NCBI GenBank assembly: GCA_965232465.1
Contig: OZ246977.1
Span: 2,480,001 to 2,544,000 of the forward strand
Direction of reading: 5' to 3'
Source: G965232465 sp965232465
GTDB taxonomy: Bacteria > Pseudomonadota > Alphaproteobacteria > JAQWUY01
Length of the DNA: 64,000 bases
The stretch's first letter is position 1. Each line of letters starts with the position of its first letter. The position numbers and the translations under genes are program-made. The notes below the pieces were generated by a model that worked only from the letters and a program-made list of their open reading frames with translations, ran no database searches and was not told where the DNA came from. Of the stretch, positions 34,771-44,089 are shown in pieces.

Positions 34771-35639
34771 GTGATGGGGGGGTAAAAAGCTTTATTGGCA
34801 AAGCCAAGTCTTTTTACAATGTATCAGAACGGCGATTATGTAGTTTATTCAGGACACATCGCTCTACGGTTCGTTATGTGAAACGAGATGTTGATGAGGA
34901 AAGCCGTTTAATATCAGATATGCACCGTCTAGCACAAAAATACCCTAGATATGGTTATCGGCGGATATGTGCCTTATTAAAAGGTTATGGTTGGTGTGTA
35001 AACCATAAGCGGATTGAACGGCTTTGGAAACAGGAGGGATTACAAGTGCCACAGAAAATACCCAAACCCCGTAGTTCAAATGCTGGTGATGGGAGCTGTA
35101 TTAAACTTCGTCCTGAGTATCAAAATCATGTATGGAGTTATGACTTTGTGCATGACAAGCTGAGAAATGGTAAAGGCATTAAAATATTAACGGTTATAGA
35201 TGAACATAGCCGAGAATGCTTAACCATTGATGTGCGGCATAAACTGAACAGTACGGATGTATTGGATATTATGGGCAGGTTGTTTATCACAAAAGGTATG
35301 CCTAAGCATATCCGTTCTGACAATGGATCTGAATTTATAGCCCATAGGCTACAAGGTTGGTTGAAGCGTATGCAGGTGGGTACAGCATACATTGATAAGG
35401 GCAGTCCATGGCAGAACGGTTATAATGAAAGTTTTAATGGTAAACTTCGGGACGAGTGCTTGAACAGGGAGATATTTGATACTTTAACTGAGGCACAAGC
35501 CATTATAGAAAACTGGCGGTATGAATACAATCATATCCGTCCACATAGTGCGTTAGGGTACAATCCACCAGTGCCAAAAATGCAACCCATTGTCAATGAT
35601 ATCCGTCATTCCGCTACGCTACATGACAAATATCATTGA
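34764..35639 (+). CDS. IS3-family transposase OrfB (DDE integrase)
   Basis: The 291-residue protein has the N-terminal HTH_21-type block [16 protein letters not shown] and the rve catalytic core: WSYDFVHD (first Asp), [11 protein letters not shown] (second Asp) and [14 protein letters not shown] (Glu), with spacing normal for IS3. The C-terminus [15 protein letters not shown] is typical. All three catalytic residues are present, so the element may be active. The GTG start lies inside the end of orfA, next to a seven-G run. Confidence 0.93.
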   Translation: MVGDGGVKSFIGKAKSFYNVSERRLCSLFRTHRSTVRYVKRDVDEESRLISDMHRLAQKYPRYGYRRICALLKGYGWCVNHKRIERLWKQEGLQVPQKIPKPRSSNAGDGSCIKLRPEYQNHVWSYDFVHDKLRNGKGIKILTVIDEHSRECLTIDVRHKLNSTDVLDIMGRLFITKGMPKHIRSDNGSEFIAHRLQGWLKRMQVGTAYIDKGSPWQNGYNESFNGKLRDECLNREIFDTLTEAQAIIENWRYEYNHIRPHSALGYNPPVPKMQPIVNDIRHSATLHDKYH

Positions 35640-35694
35640 CAATAGAGAAAAAAAGTACTAACCTAAAAATGGACCAAATCAGTGGGGCTGGTCA

Positions 35695-36307
35695 CCCCTT
35701 GGCGTGACTTACCGCCTGATTTAGGGGATTGGAGTAACACGCACCGTCGTTTTATCCGCTGGCGTGATAAGGGGATATGGGAAAAGTTGTTGGAAATTTT
35801 AGTTACAGATCCGGATTATGAATGGTTAATAATAGACGCTAGTCATTGTAAGGTGCATCCTCATGCATCTGGTGCACTAGGCGGTAATCAAGATATGAGC
35901 CGCACAAAAGGGGGCTCAACACGAAGATACATTTGGCCGTGGATGCGCATGGTATGCCGGTCAGAATACTTATTACGAACGGTACCACAGCTGATTGCAC
36001 ACAAGCAGGCAGATTGATTGAAGGCATCAGTGCAGAGTATTTGTTGGCAGATAAGGGATATGATAGTGAGCATATCATACACCTAGCAAAACAACAAGGT
36101 ATAGAGCCTGTTATTCCCCCAAGAAAGAATCGCAAAGAACAAAGGGAGTATGATGAACACCTGTATCATTGGCGGTGCTTAGTGGAAAATGCGTTTCTAC
36201 ACCTAAAACGATGGCGTGGTATTGCAACAAGATACGCTAAAAACACCACTTCATTTCTCGCCGCTGTACAAATCAGATGCATCGCATTATGGACAAAAAT
36301 CTCGTGA
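35695..36307 (+). pseudogene. IS5-family (IS427-like) transposase, 5'-truncated
   Basis: Frame 1 reads TPWRDLPPDLGDWSNTHRRF and DYEWLIIDASHCKVHPHASG, then a -1 shift at ACAAAAGGGGGC leads to GLNTKIHLAVDAHGMPVRI, LLADKGYDSEHI and HWRCLVENAFLHLKRWRGI. The slippery A4G5 tract is where programmed frameshifting occurs in this group, so the two frames are normal. What is abnormal is the loss of roughly the first 45 residues: the sequence begins right at the end of the IS3 element. The third Glu and the YREK-like block remain. It is a remnant. Confidence 0.85.
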
Positions 36308-36317
36308 CTACACTATC

Positions 36318-36390
36318 TAGCTGCCCCCTATAAATTGATCCAAAATTAAGTTAGTATAATTTATATGTAAATTAAGAAAGGATTATAAGA
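36318..36390 (+). repeat. Left-end remnant of an IS3 element
   Basis: TAGCTGCCCCCTATAAAT and then CCAAAATTAAGTTAGTAT followed by AAGAAAGGATTATAAGAT match the left end and orfA leader of the IS3 element at 34414, but the orfA start codon and all coding sequence are gone. Confidence 0.8.
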
Positions 36391-36427
36391 TTTGGCTATT
36401 GTGGCAAAACCCCATTGCCTGCCCATG

Positions 36428-37186
36428 TTACAGCTGTTTACAATCCAAATACTGCTGCATTGTATGACATTCAAAGGTGCCATTAGCTGTTTTTAGCATA
36501 GCACCTTTAAGCGGTGGAAAGTACATGGCACGAATAAAGCGGGCAACTGTACCATCGTCCCAATGCGGGTTAATGATACCCTCATATGGCAATTTATTCA
36601 TATAGTATGTGCCTTTTGTAACCCTATTATCAAATCGGGTATTATTTTCACAAGCCTGTATCACCTGTCCAATTTTTGCCAACCCTTGTGAAAAAATTTC
36701 ATAGTACAATTGCTGGGCGTTTTTATCGGCAATCTCAATATCGCCTCGTAATAAAATATCCCCTGCATCAATCTTTTTATCCATGATATGCCAAGTGTAT
36801 CCCACATATTTTTCTTGATGTATAATCGACCAACATGTGGAAAAACATCCTTGATAATAAGGCAACCGCCCAGGATGAAAATTGATATTTTCCTTGTGGG
36901 CATATTGCAATGCTTGTGGTGATAATATGCGATGCCACGACACACTTAAAATGTAATCGTACGAAGTCTGTGCCAAAATATCTTCGTATGCCCCTTGTTT
37001 TGGGCGTAAAACATACCCAACACCAATATATTTTAAAAATTCTACATAAGGACGGTTGGTGGGCTGATCGCTGAATGATATGCACAAAATATCTTGTAAC
37101 GACACGCCATTTGCCAACAGCTGCCACAAACTGAATATAGCCTGCGACCCTTGTGACAACAAAACAAATTTATAGTGTGTATTCAT
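36428..37186 (-). CDS. Formyltransferase-fold protein, probable sugar N-formyltransferase
   Basis: The 252-residue protein has the formyltransferase core: DYILSVSWHRIL, then NFHPGRLPYYQGC with the catalytic Asn and His, and MDKKIDAGDIL with the catalytic Asp. The N-terminal pattern differs from methionyl-tRNA formyltransferase, and the C-terminal OB domain is missing, so it more likely formylates an amino-sugar nucleotide or another polysaccharide precursor using N10-formyl-tetrahydrofolate. The polysaccharide locus supports this. It is isolated between an IS remnant and a MITE. Confidence 0.78.
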   Translation of the reverse strand: MNTHYKFVLLSQGSQAIFSLWQLLANGVSLQDILCISFSDQPTNRPYVEFLKYIGVGYVLRPKQGAYEDILAQTSYDYILSVSWHRILSPQALQYAHKENINFHPGRLPYYQGCFSTCWSIIHQEKYVGYTWHIMDKKIDAGDILLRGDIEIADKNAQQLYYEIFSQGLAKIGQVIQACENNTRFDNRVTKGTYYMNKLPYEGIINPHWDDGTVARFIRAMYFPPLKGAMLKTANGTFECHTMQQYLDCKQL

Positions 37187-37211
37187 GTGGTAAAAACGAT
37201 GTCGGTGATTA

Positions 37212-37444
37212 TATAGTCAATTAAATTTAATTTGATTGACAAAATGCGGTTGCAACCGCTTGCCACGCAGTGGCATTGTGGTGCAGAGCGGGGTGAGTGC
37301 GTGTGGTATTTTGTCATGCGAAGCATGGGTAAATCCACATTAAACGCACGAGGGGCGTTAGCCCCTTGGACTCACGATATAACCAACGAAATAAAATGTG
37401 CAGTATAATCATGGTGAATCATTTTATACCGAATTGACTATATC
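37212..37444 (+). mobile_element. MITE-like element, copy 3
   Basis: The 233-bp unit starts TATAGTCAATT and ends AATTGACTATA. It shares with copy 2 the AT palindrome, GCGGTTGCAACCGC, TGCCACGCAGTGGCA, GTCATGCGAAGCATG, AAATCCACATTAAACGCA and the closing ATTTTATACCG. It differs in a 17-bp shorter middle. It has no reading frame. Confidence 0.85.
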
Positions 37445-37473
37445 CGAATGTTGTATATGAAAATCAAATGCCA

Positions 37474-38529
37474 TTATGTCCATCTGTGAATTAAAAATTT
37501 ACCAAAATGTATGCCTTTTTTCTCAATATAGGTATATGTCCCCCAACATACTAAGGTGGTGGGTATTAAGGTTAACACCATTCCCACCAACCCATACGCC
37601 AAACCGCCATATACTTTTAATGCACTGGCAAGGGCGGCAACAAATGTCGGATGAATTAAATATATACTAAAACTTAATATGCCCATTAAACGCATAAACT
37701 TATTATCAAACAAAGGGGTTTTTGTATAGGCAACAGACATCATAAAAATCCCATATAACACCGCCATAATGGCAAAATGAAATACACCTAGTCCCGCCTG
37801 GTCATCGACCCATAGGGTCAAGATAAATATCAGGGGCATTGCCCAATAATTATGCAATAGCTGTATACCCCGTTGTTGCATTATCAAATGATGTACATAT
37901 CCCCCCACAACAAACATGACCGCTTGCCCAAAAATAAAATATATGTGAAACGGATAGCGCAATACAGACACCATCTGATCCCACAATATGCCCACACCTG
38001 CACACACCACAACCAACCACCACTTGTGCATATAGGGTACCAACAACGGGAACAGCAAATAAAAAGTAAATTCTAAGTCAATGGTTGTGCCGGCGGGGGC
38101 GTAACTGCCCATACTATATGGGGCAAAATCGGTTAAAAATAACAATGATAATATGAACCGTACCATATCAAACGGATCATTTCCCGATACCACAGCCACC
38201 AATATAGCAACATACATCATGGGTGCCAAACGGAAAAATCGGCGGATAAGAAAATCCCGAATTTTATGGGGGGATCGCTTATAATAATGCCACATATAAC
38301 ACATGGTAAAGCCACTTATCACATAAAATAACTGCACCCCCCATGTACCATTGCCAAAAATCAATCCCATATGGTGCTCAGATACCAACGATATGCCTTG
38401 TTGGTTACCCAAATGCACCTTTACCCACACATGAATCCCCACAACCAGCAAAATCGCCCATCCCCGCAAGCCATCAAGCCACCCTAAGCGTACAGCCGGG
38501 GATTGCAAAGATGTCGTGTTATGGGGCAT
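37474..38529 (-). CDS. Acyltransferase 3 (OafA/YrhL-like) membrane protein
   Basis: The 351-residue protein has about ten membrane helices and the acyltransferase-3 pattern: LGWLDGLRGWAILLVVGIHVWVK with the catalytic His, then RRFFRLAPMMYVAIL with the RxxR motif. These enzymes O-acetylate surface glycans. The C-terminal SGNH domain of longer forms is absent. The start lies 4 bp after the gmd remnant, whose ribosome binding region (AAGGATG) it seems to use. Last gene before the MITE. Confidence 0.9.
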   Translation of the reverse strand: MPHNTTSLQSPAVRLGWLDGLRGWAILLVVGIHVWVKVHLGNQQGISLVSEHHMGLIFGNGTWGVQLFYVISGFTMCYMWHYYKRSPHKIRDFLIRRFFRLAPMMYVAILVAVVSGNDPFDMVRFILSLLFLTDFAPYSMGSYAPAGTTIDLEFTFYLLFPLLVPYMHKWWLVVVCAGVGILWDQMVSVLRYPFHIYFIFGQAVMFVVGGYVHHLIMQQRGIQLLHNYWAMPLIFILTLWVDDQAGLGVFHFAIMAVLYGIFMMSVAYTKTPLFDNKFMRLMGILSFSIYLIHPTFVAALASALKVYGGLAYGLVGMVLTLIPTTLVCWGTYTYIEKKGIHFGKFLIHRWT

Positions 38530-38532
38530 CCT

Positions 38533-38643
38533 TCAACGCCCCCATAATCTGTGTTGTTTCCGATTGTGGTTCTGTGCCGGGAATACCGCCAAATGTGATC
38601 CATCTTGGCTGCTCACATCGGTGATAAATGCTGTTTTTGTCAT
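38533..38643 (-). pseudogene. gmd: 5' remnant of GDP-mannose 4,6-dehydratase
   Basis: The 36-codon frame reads MTKTAFITDVSSQDGSHLAV and then loses similarity. Intact Gmd begins with the NAD-binding pattern ALITGxTGQDGSYLAE; here Gly-Gly of the Rossmann loop has become Asp and Ser, so it cannot work. AAGGAT lies 11 nt before the ATG. Gmd makes the GDP-fucose precursor; the decay is notable beside fucosyltransferases and manC. The match is short but its pattern is distinctive. Confidence 0.6.
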
Positions 38644-38890
38644 TATAGTGATATATCCTTAAAAATTCATGGCATAAAAAAACCCCTGTGAATATAACAA
38701 AACCGCATCATATTTACAACAACAAAAAACTAACGAAGCAATGGGGGATTTTTGGGTATTTCATCGCCATTATATAAACACAAACTGCCCAGTATCCAAT
38801 ACATGTAAAGAAAATATACCGCTGTTTTGTCGTTCCATACAGGGTTTTAAAACGGGGGGTATAGCTCATATATGTCGTTTTCACATCCCC
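38644..38890 (-). other. Intergenic region with a doubtful 51-residue reading frame
   Basis: A minus-strand frame at 38714-38869 reads MSYTPRFKTLYGTTKQRYIF and has one hydrophobic helix, but no ribosome binding site and no known family. It could be a remnant of a lost gene, in line with the gmd fragment beside it. No promoter was identified with confidence. Confidence 0.25.
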
Positions 38891-39811
38891 CTAAAATGGC
38901 ACTGGTATTGTGTGCCAATCAGGGGGTAACAATTCGTCTTCGGGGGTGCCGTTTTTTAACCATGGGGTTGGGGATATGACCCTTTTATTGGGGTGTTGGT
39001 TGATATACGCCCCCCACCACGAATAGGTGCTGTTGGTAATAATATTATGCGTACATTTGCCCATCAGGATTATATCTTCAAAATCAGGTGCTTTGCCTTT
39101 GCTGTCCACATAAACAGGATTGGGCAGAAAATCCAAGTTATTACGACACCAATCTTGATCCATAGAAAACACAAACGGGCGGGCATTGGGGTATTTTTCG
39201 CTTACCTGTTGCCATGCCTGTTGAAAATATTGTGCCGATGGGATGTTATAAAAGGTATCCTCAAAATCATCCCGCCGTACATGTAAAGACACGGCATTTT
39301 TTTCAGATTCAATACAGCGGAGTATACCTTTGCTAAATGGACTGAGCGGGTGTTTAGGGGTCACAGTTTCCAACAAGATAGGTCTTACCGCATCCGCATA
39401 CACATGATTTTGAAAAAAACCACAGGCAATCCGTCCTAAGAAGACCTCTGTATCCGATGTGTGGTAAAACAATTCATAATACTTTTTTCTTTTAAATTTG
39501 GTTAACATATACAGCAATTTACCCCACCTGCCCTGTAAGTAATTATCGGAAAATAGGGTTTCTGTATCAATGTTAAAGGCTTTTTCTAATTCTTGGTGTA
39601 TGCAGAATGCTTTTTCACCTATGAGAATACGATCGTGATAGGTATGCACCACTTTTACCCCATGTTTTTGTGCCAAATACACCCCAAATGCATAAGCAAA
39701 CAACTGATTCCCCCACCCCCCAGCAATGCGAATAATCACAGTATCCTTGCCAGTGCATAGTATCTTAAAAAAATCCCGTACTGTACGGTTTGCCACCATA
39801 TGGTTTGCCAT
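38891..39811 (-). CDS. GT11 family alpha-1,2-fucosyltransferase
   Basis: The 306-residue protein has the GT11 motifs in order: VIIRIAGGWGNQLFAYAFG at the N-terminus, SLHVRRDDFEDT in the middle (the HxRRxD GDP-fucose site), and NSTYSWWGAYINQHPNKRVI near the end. It transfers fucose from GDP-fucose to a galactose on a growing glycan. The start is 5 bp downstream of the stop of the next gene upstream on this strand, so it belongs to the manC operon. Confidence 0.93.
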   Translation of the reverse strand: MANHMVANRTVRDFFKILCTGKDTVIIRIAGGWGNQLFAYAFGVYLAQKHGVKVVHTYHDRILIGEKAFCIHQELEKAFNIDTETLFSDNYLQGRWGKLLYMLTKFKRKKYYELFYHTSDTEVFLGRIACGFFQNHVYADAVRPILLETVTPKHPLSPFSKGILRCIESEKNAVSLHVRRDDFEDTFYNIPSAQYFQQAWQQVSEKYPNARPFVFSMDQDWCRNNLDFLPNPVYVDSKGKAPDFEDIILMGKCTHNIITNSTYSWWGAYINQHPNKRVISPTPWLKNGTPEDELLPPDWHTIPVPF

Positions 39812-39817
39812 AGCGTA

Positions 39818-40648
39818 TCACTTTTGCAACTTATTAGATGTAAATTGACGGGTAAAATATCCCCAAATGCCCCCATGTCGCCATATTTTTTCGGGTATCA
39901 TTGCCAATTTATAGCGCAATCTACGCCATTTATTACGATTGGCAACACGCGCAGATTTTAAAAATGTATCTGGGGGTACACCCTGTTGTTCATACCCATA
40001 CATTATATCAGATTTGACCAAAGGCACCCCTTCCATCAATGCCACCAAGCCAAACACCGGCTGATCATGGCGGTGCATTTCAAAGTTAGGCAGTTCTTCG
40101 CCTAATTTTGAACGGCTATCGCTGATAATATCATACTGTGTTGCATAGTACAGACATTTTTCAATAAATTGTATACTGTAATCAGATTTACGCCAAATAT
40201 TAAAATTTCCTGCAATCATCGGGGCATTATGGGCTTCGGGGGTATCACAGCCCATTAAAATAAAAGTATCCCGTTTACAACGGGTATTACAATTTTCCCC
40301 CATATCAAACATCACCACATCCTGATTATAGTGTTCAGGCATACGAAAAACAGGGGTTAAGTCTTTGAGTACCATAGTACCACTATCCGCATAAAAAATA
40401 ACATCGCCATTTTGTATATCATCCCGCAATAAAGTTTTGCGGATAATATATGGTTTCCACAGCCAATACCCCGCCCCACGGGTTTTATTTAATATTTTTT
40501 TATGTTTGCGATAAAAATCTATATCAATATCATCGGGGGTGTACGATATAACCCGGTCTACTTTCCCTATATTCAGGGCGGATTCTGTATTGCGGACTTG
40601 TTGTACCGTAAAATCTTGATTGGCATAATTTATAAATATTTTCTGCAC
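39818..40648 (-). CDS. Probable glycosyltransferase of a polysaccharide-locus family
   Basis: The 276-residue protein has RGAGYWLWKPYIIRKTLL and GDVIFYADSGTMV, a pattern of uncharacterised capsule and LPS glycosyltransferases in which the YxDSG segment stands for the acidic metal site. It is followed by NEMHRHDQPVF-like NFEMHRHDQPVFGLVAL. No family name can be given with certainty. It sits between manC (4 bp gap) and the GT11 gene, all in one operon. Confidence 0.75.
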   Translation of the reverse strand: MQKIFINYANQDFTVQQVRNTESALNIGKVDRVISYTPDDIDIDFYRKHKKILNKTRGAGYWLWKPYIIRKTLLRDDIQNGDVIFYADSGTMVLKDLTPVFRMPEHYNQDVVMFDMGENCNTRCKRDTFILMGCDTPEAHNAPMIAGNFNIWRKSDYSIQFIEKCLYYATQYDIISDSRSKLGEELPNFEMHRHDQPVFGLVALMEGVPLVKSDIMYGYEQQGVPPDTFLKSARVANRNKWRRLRYKLAMIPEKIWRHGGIWGYFTRQFTSNKLQK

Positions 40649-40651
40649 GCC

Positions 40652-42067
40652 CTATTCCCGTCCATATATATCTTCGTACCGTACAATATCTTCTTCGCCC
40701 AAATACTCGCCCGTTTGCACTTCGATAAGGACTATGGGGGTTTTGGTGGTGTTGCGTAATCTGTGCTTGTTGCCCTGTGGAATGTATATGGATTCGTTGG
40801 CGTTTAATGTCATGGTGGTGTCGCCATTGGTAACAGTTGCCACCCCCATAACCACCACCCAATGTTCAGAACGATGCCGATGTGATTGCAAAGATAGCTG
40901 TTGATTCGGGTATACAAGTATCTGTTTTACCTTGTATGTATCGCCTTCATCAAGAATCGTAAAAGTCCCCCACGGACGGTATTCTGTGTGATGGATTTCC
41001 ACTGTGGGGTGTTTTTGTTGTGTCAAAGTATTGACAATATGTTTTATCCCCTGTAATTTGTTATTATCCGCCACCAACATAGCATCACGGGTTTCCACAA
41101 TGGTTACATTATCCAGCCCCACAGTGGCAATTAACTTATCATGGGAAGTGGAAAAAATATTGGTATTTTGTGTATCGTGCATGACCACATCGGATACATC
41201 CCGTACACGGTTATTGTGTTTATCAATGGGCAAGGTTTCGGCAACGCTGTCCCATGCCCCCAAATCGTTCCAATCAAAATCAGCGGGGACAACCGCCACT
41301 TTGTGCGATTTTTCCATCACCGCATAATCCACGGATATATCAGGCATATGGGCAAATACATCCGCATCAATAACAACATCTTTATCGTTCACACTGACCT
41401 TATGGACAACGGACGCTACATCGGGGGCGTGTTCACTTAGCTGTTGCAGATATGTATCCGTGGCAAACACAAACATACCCGCATTCCAAAAATAATCCCC
41501 CCTATCCATATACAGTTTTGCCCTGTTCACATCAGGTTTTTCCACAAACTGTGCCACCGCATACCCCCCCGGCACCCCATCGCCTCGCTTGATATAGCCA
41601 TATCCTGTATGCGGTTGGGTCGGCACTATCCCTAATGTTACCAAATATCCATTATGGGCAATTTTTACAGCAGATTCAATGCACTTATGGAACCGGGGTA
41701 TATCGTGAATAATATGGTCACTGGGCAACACCACCACAATAACATTGTCGCCAAAGTGATGCTTGGCATAGGCACAGGCAATCCCGACCGCCCCCGCCGT
41801 GTTTTTGCCAAAGGGTTCAAAAATATTATGGCATATAAACCCCATATCACATACCACATTATGCACAGCAAAACGGTATTTTTTGTTGCTTACCGATATA
41901 ATATCAGTTATAGAATCGTTAAAATTATGAATACGGCGAAAAGTATTGGCAAGCAAAGATCCCGAATTTTCCGCCCACATAAACGGTTTTGGGCGTGCCG
42001 AACGGGACACAGGCCACAACCGTGACCCCACCCCCCCAGACAGTATAACAGGTACTATTTTTTGCAT
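40652..42067 (-). CDS. manC: Mannose-1-phosphate guanylyltransferase / mannose-6-phosphate isomerase
   Basis: The 471-residue bifunctional enzyme makes GDP-mannose. The N-terminal domain has PVILSGGVGSRLWPVSR and PKPF, the GTP site, and FVEKPD near residue 170. The C-terminal cupin has RPWGTFTILDEG, SLQSHRHRSEHWVVV with the metal histidines, and YIPQGNKHRLRN. I chose the internal Met (MQKIVPVILSGG) at 42067, since the twelve residues before it are not conserved. It heads the manC–GT–GT11 operon and supplies the precursor of GDP-fucose. Confidence 0.95.
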   Translation of the reverse strand: MQKIVPVILSGGVGSRLWPVSRSARPKPFMWAENSGSLLANTFRRIHNFNDSITDIISVSNKKYRFAVHNVVCDMGFICHNIFEPFGKNTAGAVGIACAYAKHHFGDNVIVVVLPSDHIIHDIPRFHKCIESAVKIAHNGYLVTLGIVPTQPHTGYGYIKRGDGVPGGYAVAQFVEKPDVNRAKLYMDRGDYFWNAGMFVFATDTYLQQLSEHAPDVASVVHKVSVNDKDVVIDADVFAHMPDISVDYAVMEKSHKVAVVPADFDWNDLGAWDSVAETLPIDKHNNRVRDVSDVVMHDTQNTNIFSTSHDKLIATVGLDNVTIVETRDAMLVADNNKLQGIKHIVNTLTQQKHPTVEIHHTEYRPWGTFTILDEGDTYKVKQILVYPNQQLSLQSHRHRSEHWVVVMGVATVTNGDTTMTLNANESIYIPQGNKHRLRNTTKTPIVLIEVQTGEYLGEEDIVRYEDIYGRE

Positions 42068-42247
42068 AAAAGTACATATATCATATTCATATATGATAAA
42101 CAACTTAAATATTTATCATAAAAACTATGTTGCTCAAAAGGGAATATGGTGGGTACAGAAAATGTGCACCCTGCCTGTATAAGGTGGGAAGTGTTGTTTT
42201 ATATGCTTTTCTGGTTATAAAACCATGGTTATAAAACTACTTGGCGT

Positions 42248-42709
42248 TTATGCCACATCAGATTCTAAGTTTATGGAATCTGTGGTATTTTCCAGTGATA
42301 CTGTTTTATCTGGTTCCGCATCCAATGGGGTACTTTCCTCAGATATATCAGATTCCATATCATTTGATATATTATCATCTATGTTGGCAATCGCTTTGGC
42401 TTCTGGGTATTTTTCACGGTAATCACACAATAACACCATATAGTGTTCTGCATACTGAAATAATAGCTCAGCCTTGTGTTCGTCGCCTGCGGACAAGGCT
42501 TCATATCCTGCATTTTTATATTTATCATAAATCTGTTGTGCATTTCCACGCACTTTACCCAAGGGACCATTTGATTCGAATTGTTGGCGATTAGGATTCA
42601 CCTCCTTGGTCTTTTTATAATAACTCTTACCATTTTTTTGTTTATTGGTGGTTTTATTCCGTCCATTCTTCCCATTGCCATAACGGGAGCGTCTTAAATT
42701 GTTACGCAT
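42248..42709 (-). CDS. DUF4167 domain protein
   Basis: The 153-residue protein has a basic, Asn- and Arg-rich N-terminus (RNNLRRSRYGNGKNGRN) and then the DUF4167 core QQFESNGPLGKVRGNAQQIYDKY, EALSAGDEHKAELLFQYAEHYM. This domain is found almost only in alphaproteobacteria, where it often sits near prmC and prfA; its role is not established, though the tail suggests RNA binding. The acidic C-terminus is variable. The gene stands alone. Confidence 0.9.
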   Translation of the reverse strand: MRNNLRRSRYGNGKNGRNKTTNKQKNGKSYYKKTKEVNPNRQQFESNGPLGKVRGNAQQIYDKYKNAGYEALSAGDEHKAELLFQYAEHYMVLLCDYREKYPEAKAIANIDDNISNDMESDISEESTPLDAEPDKTVSLENTTDSINLESDVA

Positions 42710-42924
42710 TTTTAATCCTTAATAATGTTAATTTGTTCTTGCCTTAATATTATATTAATACCTATTTTGTGTACACATATAGCAAGCAAACAGGAATCGT
42801 TATTATATTATTATTTCCCAAAATATCTGTGTAGTGCAGTCACTATACCATAAAAATGTGCATATGACAAGTACCTTATAACAATTTTATTATTTTTCAT
42901 ATCATTTTTTTCACATATATCCCC

Positions 42925-42952
42925 TTGTCAACAAGGGGGGATATAGTATAAT
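42925..42952 (+). promoter_or_regulatory. Promoter of the mscS-like gene
   Basis: TTGTCA (42925-42930), a 16-nt spacer and a perfect TATAAT (42947-42952). The -35 box lies within a small inverted repeat CCCCTTG/CAAGGGG (42921-42938), a possible operator. Confidence 0.6.
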
Positions 42953-42988
42953 ACCCCATAAACACATAAATATATATAAGGACAAAAC

Positions 42989-44071
42989 ATGGATTTTAAC
43001 AGCCTGCTTATGGATATAACCCACATATTACGATTGGAAAATACCGAAAAAACGCTAAGCATTCTGGGTATCTTGGGCGTATCCATACTGTCCCGTTCGA
43101 TGGTGTCCCGATTGGTACTGCGATGGATTACAAAACTTGTCAAAAATACCAAGACCTCATTGGATGATGCGATTTTGGATGCCTTACAAGGACCTATGCG
43201 GTTTTTATCAATCATTATCGGATTGTATTTGGTTGCGGATTTATATTTATCCATAGAGGCAATTGTACGAACCATCACCGCCGGTATCGTATTTTGGGCA
43301 TTATATAACACCACTATACCGCTAGGGACATATTTGGAAAGCACAGAACTTCATCTACATGTATCCTTAATCAAATGGGTACTGCGGGTGTCCCGGGTGT
43401 TAATTGTAATTATTGGCATTGCCGCCATTATGGAAATATGGGGCATTAAAGTGGGACCCATTTTAGCAGGCTTGGGTATATTAGGGGCGGCGGTTGCCCT
43501 CGCCACCCAAGATTTATTTAAAAACCTTATTGGCGGTTTTTTAATCCTTAGCGAAAATAGGTTTTCCGAAGGCGAATGGATAAAAATCGACGGCATCTGC
43601 GAAGGTACAGTGGAAAAAATCGGCTTGCGATCCACTTGTATCCGTCGGTTTGACCAAGCCCCATCATATATCCCCAATGCCCAATTAGCGGATTCGCCAT
43701 TAACCAATTTTAACCGTATGACATACCGCCGTATTTATTGGACGATTGGGCTGGAATATGGCACCACCCACGCACAATTGCAACACATTGTATCAGGTAT
43801 GGAAAAATTGGTACAGGGCAAAAATTTTGTCCCCAAAAGCCAAGTGTCCACCTTTGTAGTTATCGATAAATTTAACGACAGCTCGATTGACATTATGATT
43901 TATGCCTTCACAAAAACCACAAATTGGGGCGAATGGTTGGATATAAAACAACAGCTAGCACTGGACATCAAAAACTTGGTCGAATCACAAAATGCCAATT
44001 TTGCCTTCCCCAGCCAATCCATATATGTGGAAAAAGTCGACGGCTGGTTGCCCCCAAATGTAACCACATAA
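42989..44071 (+). CDS. MscS-family mechanosensitive channel
   Basis: The 360-residue protein has an N-terminal helix region, several membrane helices to about residue 190, the pore-lining helix LAGLGILGAAVALATQDLFKNLIGG with the Gly/Ala packing typical of MscS, and the beta domain that follows (FSEGEWIKIDGICEGTVEKIGLRST). It opens under membrane tension to release solutes in hypo-osmotic shock. The extra N-terminal helices place it with the longer MscS relatives. AAGGA lies 6 nt before the ATG. Confidence 0.92.
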   Translation: MDFNSLLMDITHILRLENTEKTLSILGILGVSILSRSMVSRLVLRWITKLVKNTKTSLDDAILDALQGPMRFLSIIIGLYLVADLYLSIEAIVRTITAGIVFWALYNTTIPLGTYLESTELHLHVSLIKWVLRVSRVLIVIIGIAAIMEIWGIKVGPILAGLGILGAAVALATQDLFKNLIGGFLILSENRFSEGEWIKIDGICEGTVEKIGLRSTCIRRFDQAPSYIPNAQLADSPLTNFNRMTYRRIYWTIGLEYGTTHAQLQHIVSGMEKLVQGKNFVPKSQVSTFVVIDKFNDSSIDIMIYAFTKTTNWGEWLDIKQQLALDIKNLVESQNANFAFPSQSIYVEKVDGWLPPNVTT

Positions 44072-44089
44072 ATATTTTTTATAAACCAT

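Larger units (their letters stand above)
34414..35694 (+). mobile_element. IS3-family insertion sequence (IS407/IS51-like group)
   Basis: The element is about 1.28 kb with imperfect inverted ends: left TGACCTGCCCCC, right (complement) TGACCAGCCCCAC, both followed by GGTCC and the A/T-rich GTTAGTA block. It holds orfA and orfB. No target-site duplication is seen (CTAT left, CCCC right), so one side has probably been rearranged. Partial copies of its ends lie at 36318 and 53821. Confidence 0.88.

Noticed and set aside
38741..38929. Plus-strand frame at 38741-38929
   Set aside because: It runs antisense into the GT11 gene and has no coding features.
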